A stretch of 64,000 nt of DNA from the NCBI GenBank assembly GCA_963575745.1, contig CAUYUJ010022060.1, positions 450,696 through 514,695 on the forward strand. The letters are read 5' to 3'. The translations under genes were made by a program, and so were the position numbers. Source of the stretch: Prorocentrum cordatum (Eukaryota > Sar > Dinophyceae > Prorocentrales > Prorocentraceae). The stretch's first letter is position 1; the number at the start of each line of letters is the position of its first letter. The notes beneath the pieces are model-generated. The model was not told the DNA's origin. It did not search any database and saw only the letters and a program-made list of their open reading frames with translations. Below are positions 1-10,700 of this stretch, piece by piece.

Positions 1-264
1 GAAGAGTTGTGTCCGTCGTGGGCCGGTCATGGGATGTCGCAGGGCTCCCTTGGGCTGGCTTTTGGGCTTTTCAGGCGCTCTTGTGGGGGGGGCAGGTGTT
101 TGTGGCCCCGATGGCGCCGTCCAGGGTTGCCTCTTCGTTGTCACGACACGCAGGTCTTGGCTTGTGGGCTCGTCGAGGAGATGGCTGAACAGGCTTGGGG
201 CATTGACTGGCCTTACGGTGAAATGTCGAGGCCGTAGTTTGCTGGTCTCTGGATGTCGTCACAT
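1..264. other. Window start, no gene recognised
   Basis: GC-rich sequence, open in several frames on both strands with no coherent domain, conserved motif or start context. Nothing can be supported here. Confidence 0.4.
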
Positions 265-655
265 GTTCTTGTCTTGTCTTGCTGAACATGTGCGGGAGGG
301 ACGAGGAATGACGGAGGACGGGACGACAACTGCCCTGAAATAGAATGCACGCGCTGCCACGCCAGCTGGCGGAGCACGTGCAGAAGAAATCCAGAGGACG
401 GAGAACAAACTGCCTTAACACACAATGCACGCGCTGTCACGCCGGGTGGTGGAGCACTTGCAGGAAGATCGAAGAAAAACGGACGAAGGAGGAACACAGC
501 CGTGCTATAAAATGCACGCGCTGACACGCCAACTGGCGGAGCATGTGCAGGACGACGGAGCGGTAACGGAACACGGAGAGAAAACCGCCTTGAAACGGCA
601 TGCGCGCGCTGTCACGCCGGCTAGCGGAGCACGTGCCTGCGGGACGAGGAAAGAC
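265..655. repeat. Tandem repeat, unit about 80-88 bp
   Basis: At least four units begin with a core like ATGCACGCGCTG, at about 345, 425, 512 and 600 (the last reads ATGCGCGCGCTG). Each is followed by CACGCC, a GCGGAGCACGTGCAGG-like segment and a GA-rich spacer. A partial fifth unit lies at about 270-345. The core holds CACGTG or a near copy. Spacings are 80, 87 and 88 bp, so the array is diverged rather than recent. Frames stay open on both strands because the repeat lacks stops; I do not read it as coding. Confidence 0.8.
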
Positions 656-769
656 AGACAGAAGGCAGAAAGACATATGGAAGAAACAAAAACTCTCTTG
701 AGCCGTCTCGGGTCCTGCTGGGACGTGCCCAGACCGTTTTCGTGTTGTCTCCTCACGCTGTGATAGCAT

Positions 770-2465
770 ACCAACCATGTTTGGGCATCTTGGGGCCCAG
801 GTCTCTTTCGAAGTCTCTCGGGGCCCAGTTGGAGCCTCTTCGGAGTCTCCTGGAGGCTTCCCGGAGTCATCCTGGGATCTCTTGGGGGCCTCTTTGTGTT
901 TGCTTTTGGGCCTCCCAGGGGCCTCTTTCGGCCTGCCCTGTTGGGCACCTATCGGCGGCCTCGAGGGTCATTTTTTGGCAGAGGGTTCCACATAGCAGCT
1001 GGTATTACCCCACCATCCTGAGGCCCTCTTGGGCCGTCTTCGGGTTTTCTTGGTCCATCTTGGGGCCCTCTTGAGCCGTCTAGGGGCACTCTTGAGAGCC
1101 TCATGGGCAGTCTGTGGGCGTTTTGGGAGACCTCTGGGGTTGTCTTTGACTTTTTTCATAAAAAAAACGAATATGCAAACAAATGCAAGTTTTCCTGAGG
1201 GGATGGAGCACTCTTGCGGGTCCTCTTGGATTGGTCTTGGATCGTCGTGGACGCCTCCCCTCTAGAGCCGCCTTGACGGCGGTCTGGGGAACCTCTTGAC
1301 CCGTCTGGGAGCGTTGGAAGCCCGAAATCCGTCAAACAACTAAAGGAAAGTATCTAAATGTGGCCTCTCGGAACACTCGTCGGGCTGCTGTTTGAACCTT
1401 CTTGGGCCGTCTGGAACCTCTGGAAGCCGTCTTCAGGGCAGCTCGGGGCAATCTTGGTCCGTCGGGACGGCTGTCTGATCGGCCTGGGACCTGTTTGGCG
1501 GCCCCCAACAGCGGGCCCTGGCCCCGAAGAGAGAGGTGCATGGGCAGGAAAAGTAAGCGCCGACGCTGCCGCCGCCAGGCGCTATGAAACTATGAAGCCA
1601 CCCGGCGTCGCCAGTTCCACGGGCAGGTGGTCTCTAAAAATCCGTTCGTGCAAGCCCTTCTCGCCAAATTTTCGGGCCCTGGGCCTGCTCCCCCGGCCCC
1701 AGCGACAAGGGTCGCTGCCGCTCCCCCCATTGACAGAGACAAAGAAAACCTGTGCCAATCAGGCGGCGTCCCAGGAACGGTCTCAGGTTTTTGGACCGGA
1801 GGGCGAATGTAGACGTACATGAAGGTTTCTGGGGAAGCCTCTCAGAAACCCGTTGGGGCCCTCTTTGGGGTCTCCTGGGGGCTTCCTGGGAACCTCGGGG
1901 GGCCTCTTGGAAGCCTCTTGGGGGGGCCTCTGGAGGCCCTTGGGGGCCTGCCGCGGGCGTCTTGGGGGCCTCTTTGGGCCTCTTGGGAGTCTCTTAGGGG
2001 CCTCTTGGGGGCCTCCTGGGGCGGGGGGGCTGGAAGGTTCAGTTGGGTGTCCCGTTTTGGGCCCCTCTTGAAGCCCTTCGGGAACGCGTTTGGACCGTCC
2101 TGGGCGCCTCTTGGACTGTCCGGGGCCCCTCTGGGGCCGTCTTGGGGCTCTCTTGTGGGCTTCGTGGGCCGGCTTGGGGCGGTCTGTGGAGAATCGGAGG
2201 TCGTAAAAGACGGTACGAAGGCCAAAAAATCGAACATGGTAAAAACGTACGCTCTACGAAGGGAGCGGGGCTATTTTGCTTCCCGGGGCCGTCTGGGGGG
2301 ATCTCTTGGAGGGCTCTTCGAGCGTCTTGGAGGCGTCTGGGGCGGTCTGGGGCGGTTCGAGACGCCTTTTGAGCCGCCGGAGGCCGCTGGAGGTTGTCTT
2401 CAGGGTGGCTGTGGGCGGCCTGGGGCCGCCTGGATGGCCGTCTGGGCGCTCCGGGGGCCGACCTG
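770..2465. repeat. Degenerate G-rich minisatellite, TTGGGGCCTC type
   Basis: Two dense blocks, about 770-1290 and 1840-2465, consist of loosely repeated phrases such as CTCTTGGGGGCCTC and GGGCCGTCTTGGG, with units of about 10-30 bp. About 1290-1840 is a weaker part. Plus-strand frames read as Gly/Leu/Ser/Trp-rich repeats and minus-strand frames as Pro/Arg-rich repeats. Both are by-products of the repeat and no gene is called. The same family returns at 4580-5215 and briefly at 34300-34400, so it is dispersed. Confidence 0.8.
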
Positions 2466-2576
2466 AAGCCCGCCGGTGAGCGGGCAGGGCCCGACGCCCC
2501 CCCATTTGCGGTCGGGGCTGCGGCCCCGGGGCCCCCGGGCCCGGTGCGGCGTTATATGTAGATATGAATGTGTTGT

Positions 2577-2612
2577 ATTCTTCTTCTTCTTCTTCTTCTT
2601 CTTCTTCTTCTT

Positions 2613-2641
<29 letters not shown>
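2577..2641. repeat. (TTC)n microsatellite
   Basis: About 21 uninterrupted TTC triplets, followed by a short AT-rich stretch to about 2690 that stands out in this GC-rich region. Confidence 0.95.
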
Positions 2642-2643
<2 letters not shown>

Positions 2644-2689
2644 ATATTATTAATATTGTATAGAATTAGTATTATTTAGTATTATATAT

Positions 2690-3230
2690 CTGGTCCTCGC
2701 GCTCAGCTTCGTGGGCGCCGTCGAAGAATCGCTGGAAGTGCACTAACAAGGGAAAAGAGGTGGAGGGGAAGGTGAAAAGAGGATCGGCGAACGATGATCG
2801 GAGGAGGACGCTCGGAACAGGATCGGAGGAGTATCTGAGGAGGACCGGGGGAGGACGACCCGAAGAGGATGATAGGCCCCATGAGGCCCCAGGAGGACGA
2901 AATGTATCCCAGGAGGCCCCAGGACTGGAGGTCCCAGGGGTCCAAAATAAATCCCAGGAATCCCCGCGGTGTTGACCAGGGCAACGGAAGACGCAACGAC
3001 GATGGCGATGAGGGCGACGGCGACGAATACGTCGGCGACGACGCCGCTGTGTCCCAGTCGCTACCGCTCCAATGCAGGACATCATGTTCCCGGACCGCTC
3101 TGGGGGGGGGATCTCTCTGGCGTAGTGCTGGGCCGTATCGAGGCTCTCTCCATGACGTTTTGGGCCGTATCGGAACCGTCTTGCGGGCCCCGTCCGTCTG
3201 TCCTAATTTCTGAGAGAGCGTGATCCACCG
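2690..3230. other. Unassigned GC-rich stretch
   Basis: No gene recognised. It contains one copy of a short dispersed phrase, ATCATGTTCCCGGA, at about 3080, which recurs at 4380-4580. Frames are open on both strands but compositionally biased. Confidence 0.4.
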
Positions 3231-3279
3231 CCGCTTTACTGTGGAAAATTGCCAACCTTTTCCTCCGGAACCCGGGGGT

Positions 3280-4325
3280 CGCCCCCCCCCCCCTCCGAAA
3301 ATCCCCCCCGTCCCTGCTGGAACCCCTCCCCCCCCCCCCCCCCCCCTCTCCCCCGGCAAAACCCCCCCCTCCCCTAACCCCTCCCCCCCCCCCCCCCCCT
3401 CGAAAACCGGGGGGGGTCACTACCGGTTCGAACCCCTCCCCCCCCCCCCCCCTCCGGATCCGGAAAACCGGGGGGGGTCACTACCGGTTCGAACCCCCCC
3501 CCCCCCTTACTCACCGCCAGCAAACGACTCCCGGTCCCCACCACCGTCCGCATCACATCCCCCACTGGTGTTCCCAGCACCACTGTCCTCACCACCGCTG
3601 TCCCCACTGGTTCCACCACCGCCCCTACTGTCCCCACCAGTGGCCCCACCACTGTCGCACTGTCCCCGCTGTCCCCAGAACTGTTCCCACCACGGTTCCA
3701 CTCTCCCCACTGTCTCCACGGCCCCAACCACTGCCCGACTATCCCCACTGTCCCCACTGTCCCACTGACTCCTCCGCTGTCCCACTGAGCTGTCCCACTG
3801 TTCCCACCACTGTCCCCACTGTCCCCACCACTGTCCCCACTGTACCTCTGTCCCATTGTCCCACCGCCGTCCTCGCCACCGCCTTCACCACTGTCCCCAC
3901 CACCATTGTACCCTCCACTGTCCCACTGTTTCCACCTCATTCCCATTGTCCCCACACCACTGTCCCCACCACCACCGTCACCACCACTGTCCACTGTCCC
4001 CCCCTGTTCCCACCATTGTCCCCACCACTGTCCCCACCACTACCGTCCCCACCACTGTCCCACTGTCCCACTGTCCCCACCACTGTCCCGCTATCCCCTC
4101 ACCACTGTCCCACCAACACCGTCCCCACCTCTGTCCGCACCCCCGCTTGGTTTTCGAGAGGGGGGGGGGGGTTCGAACCGGTAGTGACCCCCCCCCTTTT
4201 CATGATGAGCAGGGGGGGGGGGGGAGGGGTTCGAACCGGTAGTGACCCCCCCCCGGTTTTCCGAGGGGGGGGGGGGGGGGAAGGGGTTCGAACCGGTAGT
4301 GACCCCCCCCGGTTTTCCGCCAGCA
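3280..4325. repeat. Large inverted-repeat structure with CCACTGTCC VNTR loop
   Basis: The left arm (about 3370-3505) holds two copies of a unit GGGTCACTACCGGTTCGAAC joined by long C runs and AAAACCGG. The right arm (about 4155-4320) holds three copies of its reverse complement, GTTCGAACCGGTAGTGACCC, joined by G runs and CCGGTTTTCC. The 650 bp between them is a VNTR of CCACTGTCC/CCCCACTGT phrases. As a single strand this could fold into a very large hairpin. The GGTTCGAAC core resembles a tRNA T-arm (B box), but no tRNA can be folded around it. Confidence 0.8.
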
Positions 4326-4580
4326 GCGGTAGAACACGCTCTTTCTAATTTCTGCTCCTCTCCAAACCCTCGTTCCCTAACCTCCCGATCATGTTCCCGG
4401 ACCCCCGTCCCTTCCCCCCAGAGCACCGCAGCAGTAGGAAAGCGTTCCGAAACGGTGAGAAATCATGCTCCCGGAAAGCGTTCAAGAATATGAATCGTAC
4501 GTCGTCGCCTCGGAAGGCACAGAATACTCCTCCAAGGCGCGGAATCATGTTCCCGGACCGCCTTCCGGGAACATGATGGG
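4326..4580. repeat. Short repeats ending in a perfect hairpin (4544-4577)
   Basis: The phrase ATCATGTTCCCGGA or a one-base variant occurs at about 4388, 4467 and 4544. The last copy faces its exact reverse complement at 4564-4577. The result is a 14-bp perfect stem with a 6-nt loop (4558-4563). No gene is recognised around it. Confidence 0.75.
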
Positions 4581-5215
4581 GACGACCTCCTGAGGGCCTC
4601 CAGTGGTCCTCTTGGGGCCTCTCGGAGGCCTGTTGGGCTCTCCTGGAGGCGTCTTGGGGCGCGCTCAAGGCCATTTTTGGGAATATTGGGGGCCTCTTGG
4701 GGGCCTCTTTGGGGCCTCTGGGGAGGCTCTTGGGGGCCTCTTTGGGGCCTCTTGGGGCCTCGCGGGGCCCTCTTGGAGCCCACTGGGCTCGCTTAGGCAG
4801 TCTTGAAACCCTGTCGGGGCTCTCCTGGAACCGTCTTGGGCGGCTCCTGGGCCATCTTGAGGCTCTCCTGGGCCGTCTTGGGAAGATTTGGGGGGTCTCT
4901 TGGGCCGTCTTGGGGCGGTCTTGGGGGCCTCTTCGGCCGTCTTGGAGCGGTTTTGGGAGACTCTTGGACGGTCTTGGAGCGTCGGAACCCAGAAAAAACG
5001 AGAAGGCCAAAAACCTAGAAAAGAACAATACACATCAACGATTTTGGCTTGTCGGCGCTCTCTTGGGAGGCCTCTTGGGATGCCTTCGGAGCCTCATGGA
5101 GCTCTCTTGGAACGTCTTCGGGCCTTCCTGGCCATTCCTGAGGCTATCTATGCGCGTCTTGGAGCGCTCGCGGGCCGTCTTGGGCGGTCTCGAACTGTTC
5201 CTGGCGGTCCCAGGG
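4580..5215. repeat. Second block of the TTGGGGCCTC minisatellite
   Basis: Same family as the block at 770-2465: phrases like GGGGGCCTCTTTGGGGCCTC repeated imperfectly. Open frames on both strands follow from the repeat. Confidence 0.8.
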
Positions 5216-5254
5216 GCCCTCCGGGACGCTTCGGACGCTCACCCCCCATGGAGA

Positions 5255-5257
<3 letters not shown>

Positions 5258-5335
<78 letters not shown>
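5258..5335. repeat. (AT)n(AG)n compound microsatellite
   Basis: About 17 AT dinucleotides run directly into about 20 AG dinucleotides. Confidence 0.95.
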
Positions 5336-5337
<2 letters not shown>

Positions 5338-5754
5338 AATCGGGACCCAGCGGTTTGCCAGCGACTCAGCGCCCCCCGCAGCTCGCCCATGAGACAGCCC
5401 GTGGCGCGAGACATGCGAGGAGAGCGCTGGACGCCAGCTGGGGGCTGCGCACCCTTTTCTGGGGCCTCCGCCAAGCGCGAAGGCGCGGGGCCGGCGGGAA
5501 GGTCGGGGGTGCGCCCTGGCCCCGGCCAGCCGCGTTACATCGCGGCTGACGGGAAGCGCAGGGGGCACCCCAAACACCGTCTGGCCCGCGCTTTCTGCTT
5601 CCGTCCAGGCGGAACGCGCGGCCCACGTAGAGTGCAGGGAGACGGACAGAGGTAGGCTGATCTACCCCTGGCCCCCGGGCCGGCGTTCCCCCTTTCTTTT
5701 ACCCAGACACCAGCGCGCTTCGCATGGTGTCTGGCCCACCACTGGGCCCGAAGT
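5336..5754. other. Unassigned GC-rich stretch
   Basis: No gene recognised. Several frames are open on both strands with strong Arg/Ala/Gly bias. Confidence 0.3.
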
Positions 5755-6195
5755 CCTCCTCCTCCTCCTCCTTCTCCTCCTCCTCCTCCTCCTCCGTATG
5801 TCCATCGTCCGTATTCCCTCTCCGCCCCCTCCTCTTTCTCCGATTCCTGTTCCTCGTCCTCTTCGTCCTCTTCGTCCTCTTCGTCGTCGTCGTCGTCCTC
5901 CTCCTCCTCATCATCATCCTCCTCCTTCTCCTCCTCCTCCTATTCCTCCTCTCCTCCTCCTCCACCTCCTCCTCCTCTTCCTCCTCCCCCTCAACCTCCT
6001 CTCCTCCTCCTCCTCCTCCTCCTTCTCCTCCTCCTCCTCCTCCTCCTTCTCCTCCTCCTCGTCCTCCTCTTCCTCCTCCTTCTCCCCACCCCCTGTTCAG
6101 CCGCCCGGCTCGGTTCTCCTCCCCTCTCCATATCCTTCTCCTCCTCTTCCTCCTCTTCCTTCTACTCCTCCTCCTTCTACTCCTCCTTCTACTAC
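5755..6195. repeat. Degenerate (TCC)n microsatellite tract
   Basis: About 440 bp of TCC triplets interrupted by TTC, TCA and TCG. Frames read as poly-Ser, poly-Pro or poly-Leu on plus and poly-Glu, poly-Gly or poly-Arg on minus. These are repeat translations, not proteins. Confidence 0.9.
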
Positions 6196-7150
6196 TCCGC
6201 CGCCTCGTCAGCCTTATGCATTGTGTCAGCAGCTGCGACCTCAAGTTGAAGCCACCACTGGCGAGGCGACCAGCGCGTCACAGCTGCTGTGCGAGAGCAC
6301 AACAGCTCGGGAAGCAGCTCCGTGGGCGATCCTGACAGAGGGTGACCGCACTCCCGCGACGGGATGGCCACCGCGCAACCCGAGCACGACCCAGGTTCGG
6401 GGGTGGACAAACCTCCCTTTAGTAAACCTCCCCTTAGTGAAAGCGGCCTGGGACCGAAACCGACGGACCTGGACCCGCAAAAATGACGGCCGCGACGCCC
6501 TCTCGCGAGCCGAAAACGGCCAAATCCTTAATCGACGTGTCAGGGTAGGAGGTCTATCGACCTCCGACAGGTGCGCACGCAGCTGTGCCGACAGCTGGAA
6601 AGAGAGAGAGAGAGAGAGAGAGAGCACGGGCGCGGGCGCGAAGAAGACGCTCCGCGGCAGAGCTGCGCGCACAGGTGCCCGGGGGGGGGCTCCACGAGGA
6701 AAGCCTCCGAACAGAGACCCGCCACGTCGAGAGCAAGAGAGGCTTGAGTCAAGCCTCTCTTAAATCAGGGCCGAATCAGAGTTCAATCGGAGTTCAGACC
6801 AGGGTTAAATCAGAGTTTCGAGAAAATCAGCAATGAAACAGAGTTCTGGGCCAGAGTTGAATCAGAGTATTATTAGAGTGTGTTGAATTTAGTTTTTGAG
6901 GCTAGTTTGCTTCCAGAACACACACTCAAGGCTTGACCAGGCCCAAATCGAGGAGCACCTCCGAATTATCGGGATGTTTACCTAGCCCGATATTCCGCCA
7001 GCTCTTGTTGCCAGTGACCGTCGGAGACTTGAAAGGCTGGCGCAGACCCTGAACCTGGGCCCCAGACGAATAAGAACGGCAGCGCAAGAAGAGAAAGATA
7101 TGGGAGTCCTCGCTACAATCGAGGGCAACGCCTCGGTGGTGGAGCCGATC
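6196..7150. other. Unassigned stretch with short repeats
   Basis: Contains a (GA)n run at about 6600-6623. From about 6755 to 6880 there is a loose tandem of AATCAGAGTT-like phrases. No gene recognised. The sequence from about 6880 to 7150 is less GC-rich and shows nothing I can name. Confidence 0.4.
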
Positions 7151-7264
7151 TCAAACTACAGAGTCAAGTCCAGAGCGGCCCCGACAGGAGCCCCCTATCA
7201 TGACAAAAGGTGCCCGTGGAACCTTTAAGGCAGATTCTGCAACGTAAGGCGCCATACATGTTGG

Positions 7265-7560
7265 CCCGAGAGGAAAAGAAGGAGGAGGAGGACGCTCCAA
7301 CACACGGAACTCCACACGAGAGTAGGGCCGTTTGTAGGTCCATAACCACACGAACAGCATTGACTTTTTGGTCCACCTGATCTAAATCACTTTTTGCAAA
7401 GGGCTCGTGCCAGCGAGCAGCTCGCTTGGCAACAGCTTCGGCGAAAAAACACCAAATGAAACGCTCGTGCTCCGAAATCCCTTGCTCAGCAAGGTTATTA
7501 CGTGCGTCAGCTTCGTTGAGGGTGCCTATGTGGCTCCCCGCACCAGCAGCCCCATGGATC
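7265..7560 (-). CDS. Putative exon of unknown protein
   Basis: The frame reads a varied, non-repetitive peptide, including SEHERFIWCFFAEAVAKRA followed by HEPFAKSDLDQVDQKVNAVR and VVMDLQTALLSCG. This mixed polar and hydrophobic composition is unlike the repeat-derived frames nearby, which is the whole case for coding. The frame is open over 7164-7736; the coherent part is about 7265-7560. No domain is recognised and splice sites are not assigned. It could be a fragment of a mobile-element protein. There is no functional call. Confidence 0.35.
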
Positions 7561-7739
7561 AACAGGCCAGAATAATGAAGCTTTGGTGAAGTGAACCTGG
7601 CAGGACCCTGAAAAAACGGGCCCACAGTATTCTTACAGCAGCCACTGTACAAGAGCGAATCCGACCCGAGAGACAAATACAGGCCCCCAAACGCCCCAAA
7701 CTCCGCAGTCTGAGGGGTCTGGGGTGAGGGGCCCAAATA

Positions 7740-8552
7740 GGGGCCGTGACTTCACAATGCCCCATTCCGGAAACCCTGAACTCAAAAATGCTGCCACCTC
7801 TTGGGGGCGCATCCTTCAAGTCCGCCGCTTTCCGCCAACCTTCCGCTGGCCTCCCCTAGCGGAGGCGGCCTCGCTTCACTTTCGCCGGCTTCCGCCGCAC
7901 TCCCGCCGAGGAAGAGCTGGCAGCTCGTTCGATCCTCGAAGGCGAGGCCTGTTCTGGAACGCCTCGCGTGAGCGTGGCCCCTGTTGGGCGCGAAGTAGGG
8001 GGAGGGGGGGGGGGGGGGGCGACACATGGGGGGGGTGGAGAGAAGGGTGCTCTTTTCGGGTCTTCGCGGCCCCCTTCTGGGCCCGGAAGGGCTTCTTTTC
8101 GGCAGCCCTCGCTGCGCCCCCCTTTCTCGCCCCCCCCTTACGCGTCCTCCGAAATTTGTCGATCGTGGCCAAGCGCCAGCCACTCCGAGAAGGCTCGGCC
8201 ACGGGATGCCAAAGGCAGCCACCGACCGGAAAGAGCAGCGTGCCCCTAGAGGCCGAGGCCCGCGGGCGAGCAGAGGGCAGCATCGCCAGGCAGTATGACC
8301 TATACGGCAGGTTCGCGTCGCTATGATGTCGGCGCTGGTCTCTGACACTGAGCCACGACAAATACATACACAGACGTCCGCCAACGAACTTTGCATGTAC
8401 CTTCAGGGATGTTGGCGGCGTATGACTCTCAGAGTGATTTATACACTGCCATCCTCCCCTGGGGCCCAGAAGCAATGCATTGGATGGGTGTCTGTGTTTT
8501 GATTCTTGTGGCGGAAACACCGCGTGTCGGCTACACGCAGGAGTGACCCTGG
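7740..8552. other. Unassigned stretch
   Basis: GC-rich with a G run at about 7990-8035. Long minus-strand frames exist but are Arg/Pro-biased with no recognisable motif. Confidence 0.3.
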
Positions 8553-8700
8553 GTAAGAGTGACCTTTGCTGCGCGACTTTTTGGGGGCCGCGGGGGACCA
8601 AACCTGGGCGCGCAAGCCGCTGCTCCTGCTTCGCTTCCAGCCATCCGGGGACCCATCTGCGCCCGCACCAAAGGCCACTCCGGCGAAAGGTCACTCTTAC
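8553..8700. repeat. 148-bp segment with 15-bp perfect terminal inverted repeats
   Basis: The left arm GTAAGAGTGACCTTT (8553-8567) is the exact reverse complement of AAAGGTCACTCTTAC (8686-8700). On the plus strand the segment begins GTAAGA, a canonical 5' splice-site sequence, and a CTAG lies just after it at 8703-8706. Size, terminal inverted repeats and the splice-like end recall introner elements or MITEs. No target-site duplication was found. Confidence 0.6.
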
Positions 8701-8741
8701 GTCTAGTCGACGCGTGGGTGGTTCAACCTGAACCGATCCGG

Positions 8742-8780
8742 AGGAGGAGGAGGAGGAGGAGGAGGAGGAGGAGGAGGAGG
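8742..8780. repeat. (GGA)n microsatellite
   Basis: About 13 GGA triplets. Confidence 0.9.
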
Positions 8781-8987
8781 ATAGAGCAGACCGTGAGATG
8801 TCGGCCGGATCCGGGCCACTGGCGGCCTTCAGCCTCGAACGCCCGCGCCCGGGCCACTGCCGCGGCAGCGCGGCGCAAACCTGCCGTGCTCCACAGAGCA
8901 AGCAACGTGCACAGCTCCATCCGGGCAAGGTCTGGGCATCGTCCTTTATTGATGTCTGAACGACACGTGCATGCACCGAAGGTGCTC

Positions 8988-9472
8988 CTAGTCAGGGCAC
9001 TTTGTGTCGAGGTCGATCTCCTTCCTCCGAGTCACACGCAGGTCATCGCCAAATCCGATGTCAGAGGATGTCGTTGTGCAGACCGCGCAGCTGACACACA
9101 GTGGGTACGTCGTATCCAGCGTTGACGGCAGCACTGGCCGTCCAAATGGCGTTGCTGGCCGACGCCCTGATGGTGGACTTGTCCCTCTAGGAAGCCTTTT
9201 GCAATGGAGCTCTTTCCAACTATCTCCCAACAAAGCCTATGATCCAACCCAAGTTTGGTATCACAATCCTTCTTAAAGCTTTGTACAACCGCAGCTCTAG
9301 CTAGCTTCCCCACGAGCTCAGAGGAAAGGGTCGCAGCTCTAGCTAGCTTCCCCACGAGCTCAGAGGAAAGGGTTCGGAGGTTGAGCTTCTGGCCAAAATC
9401 CATCAACACGTTCCGGGTCATAGTAGATCCACGCCTGTCACAGTTTATACGCGAGTAGCTGCTTTGGCTCAC
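8988..9472 (-). CDS. Putative coding segment(s), frame changes, unknown product
   Basis: Two minus-strand frames carry protein-like text. One, at about 9230-9472, reads TMTRNVLMDFGQKLNLRTL and then FKKDCDTKLGLDHRLCWEIV. The other, at about 8988-9130, reads TTSSDIGFGDDLRVTRRKEI then DLDTKCPD before a stop. They would need an intron or a frameshift to join. A 42-bp exact tandem duplication (9291-9332 and 9333-9374) adds 14 residues in frame (LSSELVGKLARAAT twice). It lies just downstream, in minus-strand order, of the RT relic at 9664-10700 and may be part of the same dead element. No domain recognised. Confidence 0.35.
9291..9374. repeat. 42-bp direct tandem duplication
   Basis: Two adjacent 42-bp copies beginning GCAGCTCTAGCTAGCTTCCC. 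The length is a multiple of three, so the minus-strand frame is kept. Confidence 0.9.
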
Positions 9473-9663
9473 GAGCAGTCATCCTGAGAAAAAAACCGCG
9501 GTCCGCGCGCTTTGCGCGTGGGCAAAAGACAGAAAGCCCTCGACCTGCCGAATCTGAACCAACCACAGCCTCTTCGAGCACCGAGCAAGAGGGGCCATGC
9601 TAACGCTGGCAGGGGGGGTCCCCTTCAAGTAGGGAAGTGATGGTGAACGACGCGTGCTGAGAC

Positions 9664-10700
9664 TTACGCGCAATAGTGGACATGCCTTGGGATTTGAACT
9701 AGTGTCCGTATCGCGAACCCCGAAAATCTCAGCCCCATACGAACCGCTAGCCAGATGACCAGAAACGAAGAAGCGAAAATACGCACGGCTCTTCGACCCA
9801 GGACCTCTTGATGCTTATGCACCCTCCACGCTTTCCTATCCAAAAGCGCCTGTCTCTCTTTGAACTTGCTGGTTCGACCCTTGCCTGCACCTCTGGCACG
9901 CAGAGCCCGACCAGCTGTGAAATCGACACCTACGTTGACCACAGGGGTGGTGGCGATGTCGTTGCCTGCCAACACGCCGAGCTCCTGCTCCAGCTGCTGC
10001 GCCACCTACCTGCTGCTGCCAAGGCCAATCTTGTTCTTCAGGGCCAGAAGACATCCCAACACAGAAGTGATAGCGTGAAGGAGCCCCTCAGCACTATTCA
10101 CTACGCCTCGCGCCAGATCTGGAGCCGCTCCAGTTCGAGGAAGGCCGGTGTCACCGGCACAGGCGTCGAAGCCCGTGCCAACTTGGAAAGGCATGGGGTT
10201 GAGGGTCTTCATGGCGAACGCTCCAATTAGAACATCCAGCGACGACACCGCACTGGACCCAGACGGGTCCGTCCAGGATCCCCCAGGTGAAAAGCATCTG
10301 GTCGACCTGTCGGGCGCCGGACAGACACGGGTGGTGCACGAGGTGGGGCTGTGCCCATTGCACTGGTGCTCCAGAGAAGAACAGGAGGAACTCTCGTAGT
10401 ACCTCTTCACATCCCAGAAGAGGAACCCCGACACATGCTTGGTAATAAAACCTGCCTCAGCTTTGAAGGCCTGCCTCCAAACCACATCGGCCGCCCCGCC
10501 GTGAGCCCCAGCAGCCCAGTAAGCCATTGGGTTGTCGAGCTCCCACTGGGGAGCCAGAGGCCTGCGAGCCCGCCCCCAATGGCGGTAAACCGAAACAAAA
10601 TCACCGATCGGACGAAAAACCGCCTTGCCGAGCAAAACCAAGAGAGCCACAAACGTCTAAGGAGTCAAACGGCCAGTCGGCTCAACAACGAAAATGCGGC
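9664..10700 (-). pseudogene. Decayed reverse transcriptase of non-LTR type
   Basis: Pieces of a dinoflagellate-type RT lie in order on the minus strand but in different frames. LLGKAVFRPIGDFVSVYRHW at about 10650-10590 carries the FRPIG phrase of the RT finger region. FLFWDVKRYYESS at about 10430-10400 looks like catalytic motif A, with Asp in DVKRYY. A GVVAGCSN-like motif B follows in another frame at about 10230. VVNVGVDFTAGRALR at about 9940 matches the region after the palm in this family. Motif C (xADD) was not found in any frame. Frame changes and the missing motif C make it an inactive fragment. Family identity is from memory of the motif order, not from a search. Confidence 0.55.

Noticed and set aside
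3400-4320. tRNA genes at the GGTTCGAAC units
   Set aside because: No acceptor, D or anticodon arms can be placed around the T-arm-like core, which is embedded in C/G homopolymers.
5036-5056. ATTTTGGCT as a spliced-leader fragment
   Set aside because: Nine matching bases inside the G-rich minisatellite; expected by chance.
9445-9470. Another spliced-leader relic on the plus strand (GTAGCTGCTTTGGCTCACG)
   Set aside because: About 15 of 19 matches without the CC start. A match this weak is not surprising in 128 kb of strand, and no plus-strand gene follows.
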